A DNA stretch of 5,865 nt from Planctomycetota bacterium. Its GTDB lineage: Bacteria > Planctomycetota > Planctomycetia > Isosphaerales > Isosphaeraceae. The stretch covers positions 1-5,865 of the forward strand of contig JAKBCQ010000210.1 in assembly GCA_021807585.1 (NCBI GenBank), written 5' to 3'. The notes under the pieces are model-generated. The model was given only the letters and a program-made list of their open reading frames with translations, was not told where the DNA came from and made no database searches. Positions 1 through 5,864 of the stretch are shown in pieces (position 1 is the stretch's first letter; each line of letters opens with the position of its first letter). The position numbers and the translations under genes are program-made.

Positions 1-1
1 C

Positions 2-1192
2 GCGCTGGTCGCCGCCGCGCGCCGCGGCGAAGGCCCGTCCCTGTGCGTCTGCAAGGTCGACCGGCTCACCCCGCACACCCTCTCCGACGACCAGCGGATC
101 TACCGCACCGCCGACGACCTCGCGCAGGTGAGCAAGCTCGACGCAAGGTCGATCCACCTCGCCATGATCGCCGCGATTCAGGCGTATCGCGACGCAAGTT
201 TAGATCGGCACGCAAGTTCGATCGATCGCGATCGCTTCGCGGTGGTCGTCGGCTCGGCGCTCGGCGGGATCGACCTGTTCGAGGCCGAGCGGGAGCGGTC
301 CGCCAAGCGTAAAAGCCTGGCGACAAGCCCCTATCTGATCCCGGGATTGATCATCAACCAACCCGGAGGGCAAATCGCGCAGCGGCTCGACCTCCACGGC
401 CCGAGCTTGGCGCCGGCGAACGCTTGCGCAAGCGGAGGCCACGCGATCGTGATGGGCGCGATGATGATCCAAGCCGATATGGCCGATTTCGCGCTCTGCG
501 GAGCGGCCGAAAGCTGCCTAACACCGATGATCGTCAACGGCTTCGCGACGATGAAAGCGCTGCTCGGCCGCAAGCCAAACGATCGCTCATATACAAATCC
601 TGCCGAGGCGAGTCGACCGTTCAGCGTCGATCGCGCCGGCTTTGTTTTATCCGAAGGCGCAGCGACGCTCGTTTTAACGAAATCAAGCGTCGCCGAACGC
701 CTGGAGATACCGGTGCAGGCGGTTCTCGAAGGGTGGTGTCTCAACACCGACGGGTATCACATGGCGACGCCTCACGCCGATTCGATCGCGCGATGCCTTC
801 GAAACGCGCTTCGACACTCACGAGCCGAGCCCGAAAGCGTCGATTATTACAACGCACACGGGACGAGCACGATCGTTAACGACCAAACCGAAACGAAAGT
901 CCTTAAAGAGGTGTTCGGAACCCACGCCTCAAGGCTTGCGGTGAGCTCGATCAAGGGAGCGATCGGCCACGCTCTCGGCGCCGCGTCGGCGATCGAGGCT
1001 TCGGTTTGCGTGCGAGCGATCCGGGATCAGATCGTTCCACCCACGATCAACTACGCGCCCGATCCCGAGCTCGACCTCGATTTCGTTCCAAACAAGGCGC
1101 GATCGGCCCGAATCGACCGCGTCATGAGCGCATCGTTCGGCTTCGGCGGCGTGAACAACGCCTTGATCTTGAGGAGATCGACCCATGATTGA
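2..1192 (+). CDS. Beta-ketoacyl-ACP synthase, FabF (KAS II) type, 5' end cut by window edge
   Basis: This is a condensing enzyme that would join an acyl chain held on its active-site Cys to malonyl-ACP, elongating a fatty or polyketide-like chain in the cytoplasm. The frame is open to the left edge, so the GTG at 128 is internal: residues before it (ending TADDLAQVSKLDARS) match the region ahead of the usual KAS helix. 396 residues are visible against about 410 for FabF, so roughly 15 to 20 are missing. Counting from the first visible codon, the nucleophile is Cys142 in NACASGG (TGC at 425-427), then His286 in NAHGTST, Lys318 in SSIKG and His323 in GAIGHALGAA. The C-terminal SFGFGG loop is present. 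The 37-residue His-His spacing equals that of E. coli FabF. All catalytic residues are intact, so it is not a chain-length factor. It overlaps the ACP gene by 8 bases. Its product may be a specialised acyl chain rather than bulk fatty acid, which is inferred from its neighbours. Confidence 0.93.
   Translation, partial: ALVAAARRGEGPSLCVCKVDRLTPHTLSDDQRIYRTADDLAQVSKLDARSIHLAMIAAIQAYRDASLDRHASSIDRDRFAVVVGSALGGIDLFEAERERSAKRKSLATSPYLIPGLIINQPGGQIAQRLDLHGPSLAPANACASGGHAIVMGAMMIQADMADFALCGAAESCLTPMIVNGFATMKALLGRKPNDRSYTNPAEASRPFSVDRAGFVLSEGAATLVLTKSSVAERLEIPVQAVLEGWCLNTDGYHMATPHADSIARCLRNALRHSRAEPESVDYYNAHGTSTIVNDQTETKVLKEVFGTHASRLAVSSIKGAIGHALGAASAIEASVCVRAIRDQIVPPTINYAPDPELDLDFVPNKARSARIDRVMSASFGFGGVNNALILRRSTHD
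1171..1176 (+). promoter_or_regulatory. Ribosome binding site for the ACP gene
   Basis: GAGGAG lies 8 bases before the ATG at 1185, inside the last codons of the KAS gene. It fixes the ACP start and implies coupled translation of the two proteins. Confidence 0.7.
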
Positions 1193-1487
1193 ACAAACAT
1201 GTATTGAGCAAGTCGTCGAGACCGTCCGAGCCGCGGCCAAGCTGCCCCCGACACGCGTCGTCGAACCTCGATCCCGGCTCGTCGAGGATCTCGGCGTCGA
1301 TTCGCTCGATCTCGTCGGGGTGCTTCTGGCGGTTCAGGATCGGTTCGAGATCGTGATCGACGACGCCGATCTCGATAAGCTGACGACGATCGGCAAGCTC
1401 GCGTCGTACGTCCACGAACGCCTCGAACAGAACGACCCCTCAAACGGCCGCGATTCGGCTCGATTCGCGGTCTCGGGCCGCGTTTGA
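1185..1487 (+). CDS. Acyl carrier protein
   Basis: This small acidic-helix carrier would hold growing acyl chains on a 4'-phosphopantetheine arm. The phosphopantetheine site is Ser40 in EDLGVDSLDLVGVL, the standard DSL motif, followed by the helix III region (DKLTTIGKLASYVHERL) typical of ACPs. The core ends near residue 82. An extra tail of about 18 residues (EQNDPSNGRDSARFAVSGRV) takes it to 100, longer than the usual 75 to 85, and the DNA of this tail forms an imperfect hairpin. The ATG overlaps the KAS stop by 8 bases and is preceded by GAGGAG, so KAS and ACP are probably translated together and work as a pair. It is probably a dedicated ACP for this pathway rather than the housekeeping AcpP, because it sits next to an acyltransferase instead of fabG/fabD. 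That last point is inference. Confidence 0.93.
   Translation: MIEQTCIEQVVETVRAAAKLPPTRVVEPRSRLVEDLGVDSLDLVGVLLAVQDRFEIVIDDADLDKLTTIGKLASYVHERLEQNDPSNGRDSARFAVSGRV
1440..1487 (+). repeat. Composite imperfect hairpin over the 3' end of the ACP gene
   Basis: An outer 7-bp inverted repeat (TCAAACG at 1440-1446, CGTTTGA at 1481-1487, ending in the stop codon) encloses a 10-bp stem with one mismatch (1448-1457 against 1461-1470, 3-base loop). The inner and outer stems are offset by a single base on the left and 10 bases on the right. No T-run follows, so it is not a standard intrinsic terminator. It could stabilise or process the mRNA between ACP and the acyltransferase, or be a by-product of GC-rich codon use. 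Confidence 0.4.
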
Positions 1488-1514
1488 ACGTTCGGGGTGA
1501 TCGGGCGCCGCATT

Positions 1515-1520
1515 AAAGGA
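1515..1520 (+). promoter_or_regulatory. Ribosome binding site for the acyltransferase gene
   Basis: AAAGGA lies 7 bases before the ATG at 1528, within the 40-base ACP-acyltransferase spacer. It supports that start over downstream alternatives. Confidence 0.65.
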
Positions 1521-1527
1521 TGTTGGT

Positions 1528-2484
1528 ATGCGTCGATTGAAAAACAACTTGAGCAAAGAACTGATGAGCTGTTTGATTCCGGTGTTGCGGCGGTTGCCGC
1601 CGCGGACGGCGCATCGGATTGTGGCGCGGATCGGCCGGATCGAGTATCGGCTTTTGCCCAGGCTTCGTCGCGGGTGCGATTCGGCGGTCGAACGGGGTTC
1701 CTTATATTTCGGACAACGGTGGGATCGACCCGAGCTGGGGGTCGAGCTCGCGGGAAACATGGCGCGGTGGCGCGCCCGCGACATCCTCCTCGACCGCGTT
1801 CCCCGCGACGAACTGATCGACGTCGTCCGCGTATCGGGACGCGAAAACCTCGACCGCGCCCATGCGCTCGGCGAGGGGGTCGTGCTCCTCGGCAACCACT
1901 TCGGCGCTCATATGACCGCGCCGCATTGGCTCTCGCGTGAAAATTATAATATTCGATTATATATGGAGCGGCCGCGGCGCGTCTCGCGGTTTTTATCGCG
2001 TCAATTCCAGGCCGAGGGGCCGCTGGGGCAGAAGGGGTTGTTCATCTCGCGAGGCGCGGGGACGACCGAAGGCGCCGCCGCGGTGATGAAGGCGGCGCGG
2101 GTTCTTAGGGCGGGGATGATCGTCTATCTCGCGGGAGACGTCCGCTGGAACGGCGCCCACACGACTCCCGGTCGCTTTCTCGGCAAGATGTTTCAGTTCT
2201 CAACCACGTGGGTTCTGCTCGCGGCGATGACGGGCGCCCCCGTCGTTCCCGTCTTCTGCGTGATGAACGAGGACGGCTCACACCTGCTCGAATTTTTGCC
2301 GTACTATTACATCCCGGATGACGTCAAACGGATCGGCGGCGAGGCGTTCTGGGTGCAAAAATGCCTCGATACGATCGAGGGCTACGTCCGCGAATATCCG
2401 TCGAACAGCAACGATTATTTCTTTTGGGACGACCCCGAGTGGGATAAACCCGCAAGCGCGACGATCATTTCCACCCCCGTTTGA
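1528..2484 (+). CDS. LpxL/HtrB-type lysophospholipid or lipid A acyltransferase
   Basis: This 318-residue protein has the size and block order of the LpxL/LpxP/MsbB acyltransferase family, which moves acyl chains from acyl-ACP onto lipid A precursors or other membrane lipids at the inner face of the cytoplasmic membrane. Block 1 is GEGVVLLGNHFGAHMTAPHW (residues 115-134) with His124 as the expected catalytic base. Block 3 is VLRAGMIVYLAGD (192-204), followed by GRFLGKMFQFSTTW and AAMTGAPVVPVF (232-243), a strong family signature. The family motif is H-x4-D/E, but the fifth position after His124 is Met129 (ATG at 1912-1914), so the usual acid is missing. The N-terminal 25 residues are basic and amphipathic, with no clear long membrane anchor. 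It lies 40 bases after an ACP gene, suggesting that this ACP supplies its donor. The exact acceptor lipid cannot be told. The loss of the acid may mean altered catalysis or a divergent subfamily. Confidence 0.85.
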   Translation: MRRLKNNLSKELMSCLIPVLRRLPPRTAHRIVARIGRIEYRLLPRLRRGCDSAVERGSLYFGQRWDRPELGVELAGNMARWRARDILLDRVPRDELIDVVRVSGRENLDRAHALGEGVVLLGNHFGAHMTAPHWLSRENYNIRLYMERPRRVSRFLSRQFQAEGPLGQKGLFISRGAGTTEGAAAVMKAARVLRAGMIVYLAGDVRWNGAHTTPGRFLGKMFQFSTTWVLLAAMTGAPVVPVFCVMNEDGSHLLEFLPYYYIPDDVKRIGGEAFWVQKCLDTIEGYVREYPSNSNDYFFWDDPEWDKPASATIISTPV

Positions 2485-2622
2485 TCTTGCGTCCGACCGC
2501 GAATCGGGCTAAAGCTACGCCGCCGGCGGGGCGAAAAGAGCGCGGCGATTCAGCCGATAGCCGCGCCGCGCGGTTCGGCGCGGCGAAACTCGATTCGCTA
2601 ACGAATTCTCCGGTCGTAACGA
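2485..2622. other. Intergenic gap between the acyltransferase and the phosphatase gene
   Basis: This 138-base GC-rich spacer contains the hairpin at 2560-2584 and no open frame with family resemblance. I see no convincing -35/-10 pair. The phosphatase gene may be read through from the operon or have a promoter that does not match the sigma-70 consensus. Confidence 0.6.
2560..2584 (+). repeat. Perfect 9-bp GC hairpin between genes
   Basis: GCCGCGCCG (2560-2568) pairs with CGGCGCGGC (2576-2584) around a 7-base loop. It is a very stable stem but is followed by GAAACTCG rather than a T-run. It may be an attenuating, processing or factor-dependent termination structure after the KAS-ACP-acyltransferase operon. 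Confidence 0.5.
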
Positions 2623-4104
2623 ATGAAAAACCTAATGAACTTGATATTCTCTTATATCAAACGATATTGGCCTTGGCTTTTGCTCGCCGCGGCGATCGGC
2701 ACGGCGATCTGGCACGACGTCGATTTTCCCGAGGATGTCGATCCCGAATTTCCCACGATTGCGCGCACGACGTTCAGCCGACGTCCGCCTCCGGCGTATC
2801 GGCTCGCCGAGCCCGGCGACACGATCGATCGCGTCGAGCTTTATCTCGCGGCGCTCGCGGTCGTCCTCGCGACGACGGGCCTCGGAATCGCGGTGGTTCA
2901 ACGACTCGGCGATCGTTCGACCCGTGTCGGATTGTGGATCTCGGCGTTGGGTCTTTCGACCGCGGCGATCTGGCACGCGTCGACTCCGGGCCCGACGTTC
3001 GATCGCTGGCACGGGCTGGGACCTCGAACGATCTTCGATCCCGCCGCGCCGAAGGCTCTTCGCGCCGCGATCGCGTGTTCCGCGCTCGTTCTTTCAGTCA
3101 TAACGCTTGCGCCTTTTTTAATGCGTAGGCGCGATCTCGCCGGGTTGTGGCGTTCCGCGGGCGAAGGATCGATTCGCGTTCTCTTAATCGTCGCGGCGAT
3201 TCTTTGCGTCCTTCGGCAATTCGAAATCCCGGGGATCGAGCCCGTCGGTTACTGGCCTCGGTTTTCGATCGTCTTTAGCCTGCTTTTGTGGTGCTGTGTT
3301 TTGGCGCAATCGATCCCCGCGGCGAAGAAAAAAACGAGAGCGGCGGCGTGGTTCGCCGCGGCGACTTTCGGCTGGCTTTTGCTGGTGCGGGGAGGGCTCG
3401 AGGTCACTTGGCTGCATCGCCCGTTGCACCGGTTTCGCGAGATCGAAAACGGTCGCATTTATATCAGCGCGATGCCGACGTATCACGGATTGGAAGAGGT
3501 AAATAAAAGGCATCACTTTAAAACAATCATTAATTTGTTTCCCGAAGACACTCCGTTGCGGAGCCCGATTCTTCCCGACGAGATCAGGTTTGCGCGTGAG
3601 CATAAGATTCGATATGTGGGAAGTCCTTCGGACGCGAGTTCGGCGGACGCGTTTCTGGAGCTGACGCTCAAGCTCGCTCGCGACCCCGACGCGTGGCCGA
3701 TTCTCGTCCACTGTCACGGCTGTCAGGATCGGACCCCCGCGTGGGTGGGGATTTATCGATTTCTGTTCAAAGGCGATTCGCTGACGACGATCCTCCGCGA
3801 TTACGAACGCTGGCGGGGATACGTTCCGAAGGCGTCGGTCACGCTCTTGTATAATCGCGTGCTGGCGCAACGAGCCGGCGAACGGTTCGCGGCCGATCCG
3901 GTTTCGAAGATTCTGGCGAAGGCCGCGGCGGGGGTTCAAGATCCGTATTACGATCAGCTCGAATACGAGCGCGGGCTCAAGAACAAGCGAGCGTCGGGAT
4001 CGACATCGAAGGGTTCCGAGGAATCGCCGGCGAAGATCGGCCGTAAAGACGACGATCGCTCGGCGAGCGCGCGGGAATCGGATCGGAGAAGAACGACTCG
4101 ATGA
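2623..4104 (+). CDS. Multi-pass membrane protein with C-terminal tyrosine/dual-specificity phosphatase domain
   Basis: This 493-residue protein has an N-terminal membrane part and a cytosolic-type phosphatase domain. Hydrophobic segments are near residues 15-32, 72-93, 100-119, 147-167, 183-197, 213-231 and 239-256. The phosphatase domain (about 270-420) begins ENGRIYISAMPTYHGLEEV and KTIINLFPED, then LVHCHGCQDRT (361-371) with nucleophile Cys364 and Arg370, i.e. the C-x5-R loop of cysteine phosphatases. Asp337 is a possible general acid. The usual Gly of HCxxGxxR is Cys367, and the usual Gly after RT is Pro372. A basic and acidic low-complexity tail (about 450-493) ends the protein. An in-frame TAA at 2617 makes the ATG at 2623 the earliest start. 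No good ribosome binding site is seen, and Met5 is the alternative start. The substrate is unknown. A phospholipid phosphate would suit the neighbours and membrane location, but a protein phosphotyrosine is equally possible. Confidence 0.8.
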   Translation: MKNLMNLIFSYIKRYWPWLLLAAAIGTAIWHDVDFPEDVDPEFPTIARTTFSRRPPPAYRLAEPGDTIDRVELYLAALAVVLATTGLGIAVVQRLGDRSTRVGLWISALGLSTAAIWHASTPGPTFDRWHGLGPRTIFDPAAPKALRAAIACSALVLSVITLAPFLMRRRDLAGLWRSAGEGSIRVLLIVAAILCVLRQFEIPGIEPVGYWPRFSIVFSLLLWCCVLAQSIPAAKKKTRAAAWFAAATFGWLLLVRGGLEVTWLHRPLHRFREIENGRIYISAMPTYHGLEEVNKRHHFKTIINLFPEDTPLRSPILPDEIRFAREHKIRYVGSPSDASSADAFLELTLKLARDPDAWPILVHCHGCQDRTPAWVGIYRFLFKGDSLTTILRDYERWRGYVPKASVTLLYNRVLAQRAGERFAADPVSKILAKAAAGVQDPYYDQLEYERGLKNKRASGSTSKGSEESPAKIGRKDDDRSASARESDRRRTTR

Positions 4105-4299
4105 TAAGTCGGCGCGATCGTTCCAGAAGGACATTGGAAACTCGGTTCGATCGCGACGACTCCAACTGAACAAACCCCGCGCAAACTCCTTCGGCGCATT
4201 CCGCTCCCGAACACACGCAGCCTAGATAGTTCTCGTTACATTACAATACAGAAATAATATAATTCATAACAATATCATTGAGGCGAACATATTATTTGG
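4105..4299. other. Convergent intergenic region with AT-rich segment
   Basis: These 195 bases separate the stop codons of two converging genes. The first 115 or so resemble the GC-rich left block. From about 4222 to 4297 the sequence turns strongly AT-rich. No family-like open frame, clear intrinsic terminator, tRNA end or direct repeat is seen. It probably marks the junction between the core-like block and the right-hand module. Confidence 0.6.
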
Positions 4300-4947
4300 T
4301 CAGCGGAGATGCCTGTCGTGATAGGCCGCGTCCTCGATCGAATCTCGAAATTTGTTGAGTAGATCGATCGTCTCGGTGTGAAGCGTGTTGTAGTCCGCCT
4401 CGGAAATCGACTGTCCCTCGCCATGCGCGACGGAATTCCTGAAATGAACGAGACGGTCGATCACGGCTTTCTCCTTAAGCTCGAAGGGAGAATAATCAAG
4501 CCCGAGCGCCGCGGCGATCTCCCTGAGAACTTCGCTCTTCAAGTTGGACCGCGTCGAAATAACATTTTTCCATGGAATTCTTTGTTGAGGATAAGATGGA
4601 GATTCGATAAGCCGGAACTTCTCCACCAAATCAGCGTGGCTGGAAGTCTTATTCGCACGTCCCGCTTCCTTGATTTCTCCTCCCATCGCTAGCGCGACGA
4701 AGCACGGCTTTAGTCGAGACAATTCCAAGGGTGTGTTCGATAAATATTTCAGATAGATTTGCGATGCGTCCTTGATAAATCCTTCCCAGTGGGCGTACAA
4801 CAGCGTTATACCTGATCGCCTGAGCACATAGGCGTTTACGGAGGACGCGGAATCGGCGATGAATTTCTGTTGTGTCAGCTCTTTCTTCCGCCAAGATATC
4901 GATCGATCAAGTCGCCTGGCGACCTGCGCGGGGGTGGCGATCCTCAT
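4300..4947 (-). CDS. HEPN-domain protein, MAE_28990/MAE_18760 type, putative RNase
   Basis: This 215-residue protein resembles the MAE_28990/MAE_18760 group of HEPN proteins, a superfamily of mostly RNA-cutting enzymes found in toxin-antitoxin, abortive-infection and CRISPR systems. The HEPN catalytic motif R-x4-6-H is present as HFRNSVAHGE, with Arg170 and His175. The N-terminal helix carries LLYAHWEGFIK (49-59), a conserved feature of this group as I recall it. No signal peptide or membrane segment is seen, so it should be cytosolic. Its ATG overlaps the stop of the upstream DUF262 gene (ATGA), and AAGGAG (4960-4965) lies 12 bases before the ATG. The two proteins are therefore probably made together and may form a complex. 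Base composition is lower in GC than the left block, consistent with transfer. The RNase role is predicted from the motif only. The target, and whether the DUF262 partner activates or restrains it, cannot be read from sequence. Confidence 0.85.
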   Translation of the reverse strand: MRIATPAQVARRLDRSISWRKKELTQQKFIADSASSVNAYVLRRSGITLLYAHWEGFIKDASQIYLKYLSNTPLELSRLKPCFVALAMGGEIKEAGRANKTSSHADLVEKFRLIESPSYPQQRIPWKNVISTRSNLKSEVLREIAAALGLDYSPFELKEKAVIDRLVHFRNSVAHGEGQSISEADYNTLHTETIDLLNKFRDSIEDAAYHDRHLR

Positions 4948-5864
4948 TGTCCGAAGATGCTCCTTCCCCTTTGAATCGTCTTCCGAAGTCGGTCGGCGGC
5001 GGATAACCCGGACGATGTTACAAAGCTAGTATCGGACCAGACCTCTTCCTTCACCAAACGCTCGACGTTTTCATGTCGATTCGATGTGACGAACTTCTCG
5101 GCCATCCAGCCGACGCCAAGGCCGATCACTTCAAATGCCGCGACCGAAAATCCACCTGTGAATCGGTTTTTGGATAAATCATATTTGCGGAAACTGTCTG
5201 ATTCGAGCGCGGAGTCGAGCAGGTCGAACGTGCCTTTAAACGCCTGTTCCTCTTTCTTCCGGTCGAAGCTTTGATTGGAAGCCGCCTCTTTCATTCTTTC
5301 GGTGAGAAATTCCCCCAACGGCATATGGGGTAACTCGTTGATCGGAAGCTTCCTGAGCAAGATAAACCGGAGAGCCAACTCCATGTCATAAGCTTCTTTA
5401 AGAAGTTTATCGGGAAGAGAGATGCACCGTTGGAACGAATCATACTTTGTGAGGTTTTCCAGCCATTTAAAGAGATCCCTATCGATACTGATCAGCATGC
5501 AATTGCGCAATTCCTGAGCCGTGAGACCCGATCCTCCCGTATTGAGCCGCTGGAAAAGCTCATATTGCGCCGATTCATCGCTCTCACGCAGGATGATTTT
5601 TATATCGATCTTTGAGCGTTTGATATACCTTTGCTGATCGCTCGTGAGGGAATTCGCGGGATCGTGAGGGTCGTGCCACTTCTTCTTATCAAGAGCTTTT
5701 AGGTACGTGGCGCCCTCGAGAACGAGCGGCATTAAGAGCTCCGCCCCCTCGCCGCGTAATTGACCCATGAATTCAAAGATCGTCGAGAGTCGTTTCAGTC
5801 CGTCCACGACGTCCCACTTCCCATCCCGCCTCTGGGAAACAAAAACAGACGGGAGTGGAATTCC
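4944..5864 (-). CDS. DUF262 (ParB/GmrS-like) protein, 5' end cut by window edge
   Basis: The frame stays open to the right edge, so the GTG at 5807 is internal. The residues before it, IPLPSVFVSQRRDGKWDV, match the strand leading into the DUF262 core. 306 residues are visible. The core motif is VVDGLKRLSTI (residues 19-29), corresponding to the DGQQR motif of DUF262 proteins such as GmrS, where the ParB/sulfiredoxin-like fold is linked to nucleotide use. The second signature, ELFQRLNTGGSGLTAQELRN, is at about 102-121. The rest is mainly helical and ends SAADRLRKTIQRGRSIFGQ. No DUF1524/HNH motif follows, unlike fused GmrSD-type type IV restriction enzymes. It overlaps the HEPN gene by 4 bases, so the HEPN protein may take the effector place. 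The missing N-terminus is probably short, perhaps 30 to 60 residues. The family call is firm, while the sensor or NTPase role is inferred. Confidence 0.87.
   Translation of the reverse strand, partial: GIPLPSVFVSQRRDGKWDVVDGLKRLSTIFEFMGQLRGEGAELLMPLVLEGATYLKALDKKKWHDPHDPANSLTSDQQRYIKRSKIDIKIILRESDESAQYELFQRLNTGGSGLTAQELRNCMLISIDRDLFKWLENLTKYDSFQRCISLPDKLLKEAYDMELALRFILLRKLPINELPHMPLGEFLTERMKEAASNQSFDRKKEEQAFKGTFDLLDSALESDSFRKYDLSKNRFTGGFSVAAFEVIGLGVGWMAEKFVTSNRHENVERLVKEEVWSDTSFVTSSGLSAADRLRKTIQRGRSIFGQ
4960..4965 (-). promoter_or_regulatory. Ribosome binding site for the HEPN gene
   Basis: On the minus strand AAGGAG stands 12 bases before the ATG at 4947, inside the end of the DUF262 gene. 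The spacing is rather long, so stop-start coupling through the ATGA overlap probably contributes to initiation. Confidence 0.5.

Noticed and set aside
128..130. GTG as the KAS start codon
   Set aside because: The frame continues upstream to the window edge with residues that fit the KAS N-terminal region, so the gene begins outside the window.
218..236. GCGATCGC octamer suggesting a cyanobacterial HIP1 signature
   Set aside because: The full octamer is rare here, and the excess is of the shorter CGATCG. The gene set gives no cyanobacterial support.
331..747. A 138-codon minus-strand frame inside the KAS gene
   Set aside because: It is antisense to a conserved catalytic region and has no family resemblance.
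1945..1950. TATAAT as a promoter -10 element inside the acyltransferase gene
   Set aside because: The nearest -35-like sequence (TTGGCT at 1926) is only 13 bases away, and no gene starts downstream. The AT-rich patch is explained by codons for Asn, Tyr and Ile.
2560..2600. Intrinsic terminator after the acyltransferase gene
   Set aside because: The stem is strong but no run of T follows it.
2481..3128. A 215-codon plus-strand frame across the gap and the start of the phosphatase gene
   Set aside because: It is Arg-rich and low complexity, with no recognisable motif, and it overlaps the supported gene in another frame.
3184..4173. A 329-codon open frame on the minus strand, opposite the phosphatase gene
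   Set aside because: Its translation is dominated by Arg, Ser and Pro without domains, which is typical of the antisense of a GC-rich gene. The plus-strand frame has membrane segments and a catalytic loop.
4222..4297. Promoter, origin or attachment site in the AT-rich stretch
   Set aside because: It lies downstream of both flanking genes. No paired direct repeats, iterons or tRNA end could be seen, and AT-richness alone is not enough.
5805..5807. GTG as the DUF262 start codon
   Set aside because: It falls in the middle of the conserved VVDGLKRLSTI motif, and the frame runs on to the edge with matching family sequence.
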